Of a stretch of 42,747 nt of DNA, positions 16,103 to 22,647 are shown one piece after another. Below the pieces are notes generated by a model, which saw nothing but the letters and a program-made list of their open reading frames with translations, had not been told where the DNA came from and made no database searches. The stretch is from Occallatibacter sp. (GTDB taxonomy: Bacteria; Acidobacteriota; Terriglobia; Terriglobales; Acidobacteriaceae). Both the position numbers and the translations under genes were made by a program. The stretch is taken from NCBI GenBank assembly GCA_031296215.1, contig JARLGE010000066.1, positions 1 to 42,747 on the forward strand. Reading direction: 5' to 3'. Position 1 is the first letter of the stretch. Every line of letters starts with the position of its first letter.

Positions 16103-16912
16103 ATGGCTATTCGATTTGATCACAAACCCGGACTGGTCGTGTACCTGACGGCTGGCGACCCGAGCCTCGACGCCACGCGAGAGATCGCGATCGCGGCAAT
16201 CGATGCGGGCGCGGATGTGATCGAGCTGGGCGTGCCGTTCAGCGACCCCCTCGCAGACGGGCCGGTGATTCAGCGGGCGATGGAACGGGCCGTGGCGCGC
16301 AAGACGCGGCTGAAGGATGTGCTGGCGCTGGCAGGCGAGATTCGCGCGGCGCGGCCCCAGGCGGGCCTGGTGATCTTTACCTATCTGAATCCGATACTGC
16401 GTTTCGGGATGAGCAAGTTTGCGGATGACGCGGCGGCGGGCGGGGCGGACGGCGTGCTGGTGACGGATTTGATTGTGGAAGAGGCCGCTTCGTATCTGGC
16501 CGAGATGCAGCGTGTGGGGCTGGCTCCGATTTTTCTGGCCGCGCCTACCAGTCCCGATGAAAGGCTGGAGGCGATCGCGGCGCACTCCAAGGGATTTATC
16601 TACGCCATTTCGCGCGTGGGGATTACGGGGACGCAGCAAAGTTTGACTGGCGATGCGGCGGCACTAGTTGGGCGCATACGGGAGATTTCGGAGAGGCAGG
16701 GTCGCACGCTGCCGGTGGCCGTGGGGTTCGGCATCTCGAACAGCGAGCATGTGGCCCAGGTGGGGCGGTTCGCGGATGCGGCGGTGGTGGGCAGCGCGAT
16801 TGTGGAGTTGATTGAACGGACAACCGCCGAGGGCGGGGCGGAGACAGCGCCCGGCGCGGTGGCTCGATTTATCAAGGGCCTGTGCCTGCCTGAGGCGGCG
16901 CTGGCCCGGTGA
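16103..16912 (+). CDS. trpA: Tryptophan synthase alpha subunit
   Basis: 269 residues from the ATG at 16103 (MAIRFDHKPGL), the start that fits the family; in-frame starts at 16079 and 16082 would add only a few unconserved residues. It cleaves indole-3-glycerol phosphate to indole and glyceraldehyde 3-phosphate, and passes indole through a tunnel to TrpB. The catalytic Glu is in VIELGVPFSDPLADGP, the catalytic Asp is in GADGVLVTDLIVEE, and the phosphate-binding AVGFGIS is present. No strong ribosome binding site is visible; translation may depend on the hairpin region upstream. The gene sits between the small membrane protein and aroQ. Confidence 0.96.
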   Translation: MAIRFDHKPGLVVYLTAGDPSLDATREIAIAAIDAGADVIELGVPFSDPLADGPVIQRAMERAVARKTRLKDVLALAGEIRAARPQAGLVIFTYLNPILRFGMSKFADDAAAGGADGVLVTDLIVEEAASYLAEMQRVGLAPIFLAAPTSPDERLEAIAAHSKGFIYAISRVGITGTQQSLTGDAAALVGRIREISERQGRTLPVAVGFGISNSEHVAQVGRFADAAVVGSAIVELIERTTAEGGAETAPGAVARFIKGLCLPEAALAR

Positions 16913-17033
16913 ATGCCGAAAAAAGCTTTCAGCTCTCAGCCTTCAGCCCACGCTGCGGCGGGTGAAGCCGCTGCCGCTTGGAACATCGAGACGGAGCTGA
17001 TAGCTGATAGCCTTTAGCTGACACGAGGATGGA

Positions 17034-17384
17034 ATGACGCTGGAAGAATTGCGGAAGCAAATCGATGTGCTGGACCAGCAACTTGTGGAGTTGCTGAGCG
17101 AGCGGGCGCGGGCGGCGCAGATGATCGGCCACCTGAAGGCGGCGACGCAGTTGCCGGTGTATGAGCCGGCGCGCGAGAAGGTGATCTATGCCAATGTGCG
17201 GTCGCACAACAAGGGGCCGCTGCCGGACATTGAGCTGACACATATCTACGAGCGCATCATCGACGTGATGCGGGCCCTGCAGAGGGACGAGTTGGCATCG
17301 GAGAGGAACGCCCAGGGTCGCCACGGCGACCAGCCGGGCACGGAACAGGCGCTTGAGACGCCCGAGACAGGGAAAAAGCAATGA
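17034..17384 (+). CDS. aroQ: Chorismate mutase, AroQ type
   Basis: 116 residues. It converts chorismate to prephenate, the branch point to Phe and Tyr. The all-helical AroQ pattern is visible: LEELRKQIDVLDQQLVELL with the N-terminal Arg, then RARAAQMIGHLK, then the REKVI region, with a final helix around YERIIDVMRALQ. GAGG lies a few bases upstream of the ATG. After about residue 87 there is a charged low-complexity tail beyond the usual about 90-residue domain. The stop overlaps the aroF start (ATGA), so the mutase and DAHP synthase are probably translated together. In several bacteria these two proteins form a feedback-controlled complex. Confidence 0.92.
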   Translation: MTLEELRKQIDVLDQQLVELLSERARAAQMIGHLKAATQLPVYEPAREKVIYANVRSHNKGPLPDIELTHIYERIIDVMRALQRDELASERNAQGRHGDQPGTEQALETPETGKKQ

Positions 17385-18397
17385 TCGTAGCCATGCAGGA
17401 AAAGGCCACCGAGGAAGAGATCTACGCCGTCATCGAAGCGATGGAGGAGGCGGGGGTGGATGTTCACCGGACGACCGGAACGACGCAGACGATTCTGGCC
17501 GGGGTGGGATCGACCGCCAGCCTGGATTTGAGCAAGTTCGAAGTGTTTCCCGGCGTGCTGCATGTGCACCGCATCAGCGCGCCCTACAAGCTTGCCGGGC
17601 GGGCGTGGCGGCCGGAGGGAACAGTTGTCGAGTTTGCCAACGGTGCAACCATCGGCGGCGAGAAGGTGGCCATCATCGCCGGTCCGTGCGCCATCGAGAA
17701 CCGCCAGCAGATCTTCGCCATTGCCGCGTGCGTGCAGGGTGCGGGCGGCGGGTTTCTGCGCGGAGGCGCGTTCAAGCCGCGCAGCTCGCCCTACTCATTT
17801 CAGGGGCTGGGCATTGCGGGACTGGAGCTGATGCGGGAGGCGGCGGACGCGCACGGGCTGCTGACGGTGAGCGAGGTGATGGAGATTGCGCAGATCGAGG
17901 CGATGCTTCCGTATGTGGACTGCTTCCAAGTGGGGGCGCGCAATATGCAGAACTTCAACCTGCTGCGCGAGTTGGGCCAGGTGCGGAAGCCGATTCTGCT
18001 GAAGCGTGGCATCGCGGCAACGATTGAGGAGCTGCTGCTCTCGAGCGAGTACATTCTCTCCGGCGGCAACTACGATGTGATCCTGTGCGAGCGCGGGATA
18101 CGGACATATGAGACTGCGACGCGCAACACGATGGATATCGCTGCCATTCCGGTGGTGAAGAAGCTGTCGCACCTGCCCATTGTGGCCGACCCCTCGCACG
18201 GCACGGGGCGGCGGGACATGGTTCCGGCGATGGCCAAGGCGGCGGTGGCGGCGGGCGCGGACGCGCTGCTGATCGAGATTCATCCCAACGCGGACAAGGC
18301 GGCATCGGATGCGGCGCAGACGCTGTTCCACGACCAGTTTGAAAAGCTGGTTGAGGAGCTGAGGGCGATTGCGGCGGCGGTGGGAAGAACGCTGTAG
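17381..18397 (+). CDS. aroF: 3-deoxy-7-phosphoheptulonate (DAHP) synthase, type I beta
   Basis: 338 residues. It makes DAHP from phosphoenolpyruvate and erythrose 4-phosphate, the first step of the shikimate pathway. An N-terminal ferredoxin-like regulatory domain (about 1-70, opening MIVAMQEKATEEEIYAV) precedes the barrel. IIAGPCAIEN, RGGAFKPRSSPYSFQGLG, LLKRG and VADPSHGTGRR carry the PEP- and metal-binding residues. The N-terminal domain is the Thermotoga-type feedback module that senses Tyr or Phe. It overlaps aroQ by four bases. The stop codon TAG lies at the edge of a long nested palindrome (18397-18451). Confidence 0.96.
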   Translation: MIVAMQEKATEEEIYAVIEAMEEAGVDVHRTTGTTQTILAGVGSTASLDLSKFEVFPGVLHVHRISAPYKLAGRAWRPEGTVVEFANGATIGGEKVAIIAGPCAIENRQQIFAIAACVQGAGGGFLRGGAFKPRSSPYSFQGLGIAGLELMREAADAHGLLTVSEVMEIAQIEAMLPYVDCFQVGARNMQNFNLLRELGQVRKPILLKRGIAATIEELLLSSEYILSGGNYDVILCERGIRTYETATRNTMDIAAIPVVKKLSHLPIVADPSHGTGRRDMVPAMAKAAVAAGADALLIEIHPNADKAASDAAQTLFHDQFEKLVEELRAIAAAVGRTL

Positions 18398-18451
18398 CGG
18401 AGTTAGCAAAAGCAAGCTCCGCTAACACACGCGGAGCGAGGCTAACTCCGC
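18397..18451 (+). repeat. Nested palindrome between aroF and tyrA
   Basis: GCGGAGTTAGC (18397-18407) pairs perfectly with GCTAACTCCGC (18441-18451). Inside it, GCTCCGC (18416-18422) pairs with GCGGAGC (18431-18437), so a long stem with an inner hairpin can form. The motif GCTAAC/GTTAGC recurs within it, which suggests a duplicated unit. It may be a REP-like element, or act as a terminator or mRNA stabiliser between the two genes. Confidence 0.6.
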
Positions 18452-18495
18452 AGACTCCGCTATCTTTTTAATGCAGTTGGAGCAAGGAAAGAAGA

Positions 18496-19359
18496 ATGAT
18501 CGAGCGCATCGCCATTCTCGGTACCGGGCTGCTCGGCACTTCCGTCGGACTTGCGCTGCGTGCGGCGGGGTTTGGCGGATCGCTTGTGGGCTGGAATCGC
18601 GGCGCCGACGGCGCACAGACTGCGCTCAGGATGGGCGCAATTGACTCCATCGCTCCCGACGGGATCGAAGCTGCGCGCGCAAGCCAGGTCACAGTGCTGG
18701 CTGTGCCCATCTACGCGACGCTCGACTGGATGGAGAAGTTGTCGGGCGTGCTGGGGCCGGAGCACCTGGTGACGGATGTGGGGAGCACCAAGGCGCGGAT
18801 TACGGCGGCGGGGGGGCGGCTGTTTAATACGCCGGAGCGGGCGGCGTTTCTGCCTGGGCATCCGATGGCGGGCAAGGAGCGGGGCGGGGCGGCGCTGGGC
18901 GACGCTCACCTGTTTCGCGGGGCGGTGTGGCTGTTTACGGACGACCCCGACTGGCAGCGCTCGCCCCATTCGGCCGCGCTGGTGAAGGGCTGGCGGGAGT
19001 GGGTGGCGGCGATGGGGTCAAAGACCATCGACCTGGACGCCGCGCGCCACGATGAGCTGGTTGGCTGGGTGAGCCATCTGCCGCAGTTTGTGGCTACAGC
19101 GCTGAGCGCGCTGCTCGAAGAAGAAGTAGGCGATGCGCCGGAGCTGAAAGACGTGGGCGGGCGCGCTTTGCGGGAGATGACGCGGCTGGGCGCGAGTCCC
19201 TACTCGATGTGGCGCGATATTGCCTACACTAATACCGAGGCGGTGCAGAGGGCGCTGCTTGCGCTGGAGCAGCGGCTGGCGCATCTGCGCGAAAACCTGC
19301 GCACGCCGGGGCTGCGGGACGAGTTCGAGCAGGCGAACCGGTTTCGGCGGGAGTCGTAA
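18496..19359 (+). CDS. tyrA: Prephenate dehydrogenase
   Basis: 287 residues. It oxidises prephenate to 4-hydroxyphenylpyruvate with NAD(P)+, for tyrosine synthesis. The Rossmann start IAILGTGLLGTSVGLAL has GxGxxG, VTDVGSTK precedes the active site, and HPMAGKERGG is the conserved substrate loop with the catalytic His. The C-terminal helical dimerisation domain is present, including the HDELVGWVSHLPQ stretch. No ACT domain follows, so direct tyrosine feedback through ACT is not expected. A purine-rich AAGGAAAGAAG lies just before the ATG. The gene is separated from aroF by a 98-base gap with the nested palindrome. Confidence 0.95.
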   Translation: MIERIAILGTGLLGTSVGLALRAAGFGGSLVGWNRGADGAQTALRMGAIDSIAPDGIEAARASQVTVLAVPIYATLDWMEKLSGVLGPEHLVTDVGSTKARITAAGGRLFNTPERAAFLPGHPMAGKERGGAALGDAHLFRGAVWLFTDDPDWQRSPHSAALVKGWREWVAAMGSKTIDLDAARHDELVGWVSHLPQFVATALSALLEEEVGDAPELKDVGGRALREMTRLGASPYSMWRDIAYTNTEAVQRALLALEQRLAHLRENLRTPGLRDEFEQANRFRRES

Positions 19360-19394
19360 CGCTCCATCTCAGGAGCCGGTCTAGAGTTGTGGTT

Positions 19395-19435
19395 TCCCAC
19401 CCATTCGCAAAAAGACGCGAATGGATGGGGCACCC
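19395..19435 (+). repeat. Dispersed hairpin repeat, GGGGCACCC type
   Basis: CCATTCGC (19401-19408), loop AAAAAGAC and GCGAATGG (19417-19424) form the stem. The flanks are TCCCAC on the left and ATGGGGCACCC on the right. The same frame (TCCCA, variable stem, GGGGCACCC) recurs at 36923-36955 with a different stem, so this is a family of hairpins rather than a single terminator. It lies between convergent genes. Confidence 0.6.
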
Positions 19436-19485
19436 ATCGTTTGCGGCGGGTTGGCAGTGGCAAATTCCGGTTGTTGGGCCGGTTC

Positions 19486-20241
19486 TCAGAAGACTTGGAC
19501 TTTGGCGACTTTGCCGTTGAGGAATTTGACTACCCAGCGATGGCCTTCGCGGAGGTAGTACCAGGTTTCGTGGAGGCTGTCGTCGGTGGTGTCTTCGACC
19601 TTCTTCTGGTCGGGCTCGCCGGCCGAGAGCAGGACCATCTGGTAGGTCATGCCCTGCACCACATCCTTGGCGCGGATGGCTTCCTGGAACTCCGGCGGCA
19701 GGCCCTGGATTTCCTTGTTTTCGTGCAGCTTGCCGGTGTCGAGGACGCGCTCGAGGAGGGGCAGAAAGGCATCGAGCTGGATGTCGGCGTCGCTGAGATC
19801 GCGGCCGTAGCGGAAGTTGATGCGCGACCCGCCGGCACGCTTGAATCCGGCACCCTTCTTTTCGGCGTTCTTGCTGGCGCCGCGGCCCTCGCCTCCGCCG
19901 CCGAGGTGAATCTCGACGCGGTCGCTGTCGACTTTGACGTCGGTTACGGTGACCCACTCATCGCGCTCCACGCCGACGCCTTTGTCCTTGAGATACTTGC
20001 TGAGCTCCTTGAGATCGAGGCCGCGCTCGTCGAGGCGTTTTTCCCCTTTGGGGTAGACGTAGAGGTCGAGGCCATCCTTGTAGGCGGGCATGTCGAGCAG
20101 GGCTTTGACGTCCTTGCCCAGCAACGCCTTGCCCAGGGCCGTTTTGGCCTTTTCTGAGGCCTCGGCGGCCAGGCGCATGGCGCAGCCGGAAGCGAGCAAG
20201 ACCAGGAGAACCAGCAGGCCGTGTTTCAAGGGAAGCTTCAT
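19486..20241 (-). CDS. Predicted lipoprotein of unknown function
   Basis: 251 residues from the ATG at 20241, which has AGAGGA nine bases upstream; the frame continues to 20619 but that part has no protein character. The N-terminus MKLPLKHGLLVLLVLLASGC is a lipoprotein signal with lipobox LASGC, giving lipidation at Cys20. The mature part is charged, with a basic Gly/Lys-rich region around GGGGEGRGASKN, and ends in a compact domain with WYYLREGHRWVVKFLNGKVA resembling small SmpA/BamE-type beta modules; that resemblance is weak. It is convergent with tyrA and probably a single gene. The function is unknown. Confidence 0.75.
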   Translation of the reverse strand: MKLPLKHGLLVLLVLLASGCAMRLAAEASEKAKTALGKALLGKDVKALLDMPAYKDGLDLYVYPKGEKRLDERGLDLKELSKYLKDKGVGVERDEWVTVTDVKVDSDRVEIHLGGGGEGRGASKNAEKKGAGFKRAGGSRINFRYGRDLSDADIQLDAFLPLLERVLDTGKLHENKEIQGLPPEFQEAIRAKDVVQGMTYQMVLLSAGEPDQKKVEDTTDDSLHETWYYLREGHRWVVKFLNGKVAKVQVF

Positions 20242-20787
20242 TGTGCAGTTCCTCTCGCTCGATTCTCTTAGACGTGAAACTGCAGGTCTGGCCAAATTGT
20301 ACGGCATGGCAGTCCCCGGGGTTTGGCGTTTCCGGGCGTCGTAGTTTTTAATCGGTGCGTGGAGCGTCGGACGTAACCCCTTTGTTTTTCTTTGAACGAT
20401 GGAGCGGAAGGTCTCTAGGGCTCTGCGTAACCTGCTTGTTTTCAACGCAGGCCGAGGGGTTTTTAACCTAACCTCTTTGTTATCAATATGAGAGGAGGGG
20501 GGGTGGGGTACACGCCTTCCCTGGGGGAGTGAATTCCAGGGTTTTGAGCAGGCCGCGAATCGGCCTGATGATTTGATCTGCAATACCATTCTGCGCCGGA
20601 GGCGGGTAATTATGTGCAAGAGAAAGCTGCCAAGTTTTCCAGGTCTTCGGCCGCGGCGGACGAGATCCCCTTCGGCTCCGCTCAGGGCAGGCTTTCGACA
20701 GGCTCAGGACAGGCTCTGGGGCACGGGCACCCTCCCTTGAAGTGGCGCCCTGGCACGGGACTCAGGTTCTTGAAGAAGCTCTTCGAA
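20242..20787. other. Intergenic region with repeat-like sequence
   Basis: 546 bases without a credible gene. It contains near-duplicate strings TAACCCCTTTGTT and TAACCTCTTTGTT about 100 bases apart, and a G-run GGAGGGGGGGTGGGG near 20500. The tract around 20665-20715 (CTTCGGCTCCGCTCAGGG, then CTTTCGACAGGCTCAGGACAGGCTC) has the look of a dispersed bacterial repeat. I see no tRNA or conserved RNA. Confidence 0.5.
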
Positions 20788-21258
20788 TTACTCCGCCACC
20801 GCCGCGGCGGTTTCCTTGGCGGGGTCGAGGGTGTGGAAGCCTTCATTTTTGGCGGCTTCGAGCAGGTGCGGGGCGGCGGAGACGAAGATGATCTCAGTAT
20901 TCTGGAACATGTCGCGGGCGACGATGGCGGCGGCCAGTTGCAGGGTGTCGGGCCAGCGCAGGGTGGTGCGGTCGAGGAGCTGGCGGGCGGCTTCGAGGAC
21001 GGCTGGGTTGAGCGGCTCCTGGACCATGCGGGCGGCTTCGAGGCGCAAAATGTCGAGCGCGGCCGCGGCGTCTTCGGCAGAGATTCCGCCGTCGCGCTGG
21101 CGGCGGCGGATAGCGGCGTAGACCTCGAGCGGCGTGGAGGCGGAGATGAGCTTGCGGTTGTCTTCTACGGCCTCCATGAGTTGGATGAGCGCGTCGGTGC
21201 CTTGTTCCTGAACGAAGAGCTTGGCGAAGGCCGTGGACTCGAGAAAGTAGCAGCTCAC
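20788..21258 (-). CDS. PIN-like domain protein with altered acidic residues (VapC-like)
   Basis: 156 residues. The layout follows the PIN nuclease fold: an opening YFLESTAFAKLFVQEQG, a central TPLEVYAAI with E45, RWPDTLQLAAAI with D104, and IIFVSAAPHLLEAAKNEG near the end. In active VapC-type RNases the first acidic residue is Asp (here E7), and an Asp precedes the last helix (here A129). Two of the four catalytic acids are therefore changed, so nuclease activity is doubtful. The gene starts four bases inside the end of the upstream gene (ATGA), the arrangement of antitoxin-toxin pairs, but the upstream protein matches no known antitoxin. Confidence 0.75.
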   Translation of the reverse strand: MSCYFLESTAFAKLFVQEQGTDALIQLMEAVEDNRKLISASTPLEVYAAIRRRQRDGGISAEDAAAALDILRLEAARMVQEPLNPAVLEAARQLLDRTTLRWPDTLQLAAAIVARDMFQNTEIIFVSAAPHLLEAAKNEGFHTLDPAKETAAAVAE

Positions 21259-21974
21259 AGGTTCCCCCGTTCCTCTTCGATGGCCTCGGCGATGGACTCG
21301 CCATGGACGGCGACGGGGTGGAAGCGCTGCGCCTCTTCAGGCATGCCGGCTTCGGCGCGGTTGAGGCGGATGGTGGTGGTGGGGTAAGCGGGGGTCTTGG
21401 GATTGGCGATCTTGCTGGTGATGACTACGCCACGCTGAATGGCCTCGGCCAGGACGGCCTGGCGCGACTCGGGATGCTGATTCCAGCGGAAGGCCTTGCG
21501 GGGCAGGAACGAATCGCGGAACCACTTGAGGGCGATGAAGGCGTGACCGCCGCGTTCGGCCTCGGCGAGGGCGGCGCAGAGCTCTTTGACGCGCGCGTCC
21601 AGGTCGGCGGGGATCTGCGCTTCCTGTCCGTCGTCGTCCTCGTCTTCGTCGCGCGTCGCGGCAGCGCGGGGAGCGCGAGCGGGGCGCGGGGCAGAGTCGC
21701 CCTCGTCGACGCGCTCAAAGTAGATGCGGACCTCGTCGTCTTCCGGGGACCAGGTGTCGGCGGCGGCGTTGCGGCGCTTGCTGCGGCCGTTCTCGCCGCA
21801 CAACTCGACGATGGCCTGGTATCCAGGGGGCGCCAGGAAGTGAAGCGCGCGCGCCAGGCCGGGATCGGAGGAGAAGCCGAGGTCGTTCAGGGCTTCTTCG
21901 ATGATTTCTTCGGCGTCTGGAATGGAGAGGTTGCTCACTTCTGCGCTGCCCGGTGCAGCTTTCAGCGATTTCAT
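21255..21974 (-). CDS. Hypothetical protein paired with the PIN-like gene
   Basis: 239 residues; AGGGAG lies nine bases upstream of the ATG. I recognise no family. It has a helical N-terminal segment (DAEEIIEEALNDLGF), a mixed region, an acidic linker (RDEDEDDDGQEAQIP) and a C-terminal segment that may be helical then beta (RVKELCAALAEAERGGHAFIA, then TTTIRLNRAEAG). The C-terminal part could bind nucleic acid or the PIN partner. Its stop overlaps the PIN-like start, so the two are co-translated. The pairing suggests a toxin-antitoxin-like or RNA-related module, but this is inference from order alone. Confidence 0.65.
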   Translation of the reverse strand: MKSLKAAPGSAEVSNLSIPDAEEIIEEALNDLGFSSDPGLARALHFLAPPGYQAIVELCGENGRSKRRNAAADTWSPEDDEVRIYFERVDEGDSAPRPARAPRAAATRDEDEDDDGQEAQIPADLDARVKELCAALAEAERGGHAFIALKWFRDSFLPRKAFRWNQHPESRQAVLAEAIQRGVVITSKIANPKTPAYPTTTIRLNRAEAGMPEEAQRFHPVAVHGESIAEAIEEERGNL

Positions 21975-22096
21975 CTTGATTTCTCCCTATGACGCACTGT
22001 TCCGTCTGACTGTGCAGCGCCGTTCCGGTTGTTCTGAAGTCTCGATTCCGGAGATTGGCATTGCGGCGCCACGGGCGGAAGGGTGCGGCTTGAGTT

Positions 22097-22257
22097 CTAA
22101 GAAATCTCTGATTAAGTCGGACAAGCGGCTGTTGTTTTCTTCTTGGAGCATTCCCTCAGGGGCTAAAGCCCAACAGATTGAGGCGCAACAGGCGGCACGG
22201 CTAAAGCCGTGCCCTTTCAAAGCAGCGTACATTCGACTTAATCAGAGGCTCCCTAAG
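22097..22257. repeat. Composite palindromic repeat (MITE-like) flanked by CTAAG
   Basis: Outer arms CTCTGATTAAGTCG (22106-22119) and CGACTTAATCAGAG (22234-22247) are perfect inverted repeats of 14 bases. Inside are two hairpins of the same style: GGGCT-AA-AGCCC (22160-22171) and GGCACGGCT-AA-AGCCGTGCC (22194-22213). The direct repeat CTAAG lies on both sides (22097-22101 and 22253-22257), like a 5-base target duplication. Read on the minus strand it gives a spurious peptide with KGHGFSRA and ALAPEG, which I associate with repeats in acidobacterial genomes. It is probably a non-autonomous mobile or REP-like element. Confidence 0.65.
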
Positions 22258-22647
22258 TCATGTCCATCTCTGGACTTTTATCCCCGAATCCTTGCATGGA
22301 TTCGCTCGGTTCAGGGCCAGTGTCATGCTACGAAAGATAGAGTGGAGAGGTCCCAGAAGCGATTCTCAGAGGATCTCAAAGGCAAACCCGGGCAATTTAG
22401 TGGCTTGTCTACAAAGTAAGAGCCAATTCTTGCTTCTCTTCATTTACCCCAAAGGGATTTGAGAAACAGTTTAGGCCAGTCCCTTGGCTCAAAGCTATAC
22501 CAGCGACAGTGTACCCGATTCCATGAAATTGCGCGCAAGGAAATAAGCGGCCGGGCCGAGCGAGACTGCGACGGCAACACGGATGCGAAGAGAAAGTTGC
22601 GGGGCTGGGCAAATTCTCTCAAGCGCCGGAGTTCGTACAATAAGAAT
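22258..22647. other. Intergenic region before the large secreted protein
   Basis: 390 bases with no credible gene. It holds one small hairpin, CGAATCC (22285-22291) with GGATTCG (22298-22304). A TACAAT hexamer (22636-22641) resembles a -10 box only seven bases before the ATG at 22648; no -35 partner was found. If it works, the message would be nearly leaderless. Confidence 0.45.
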
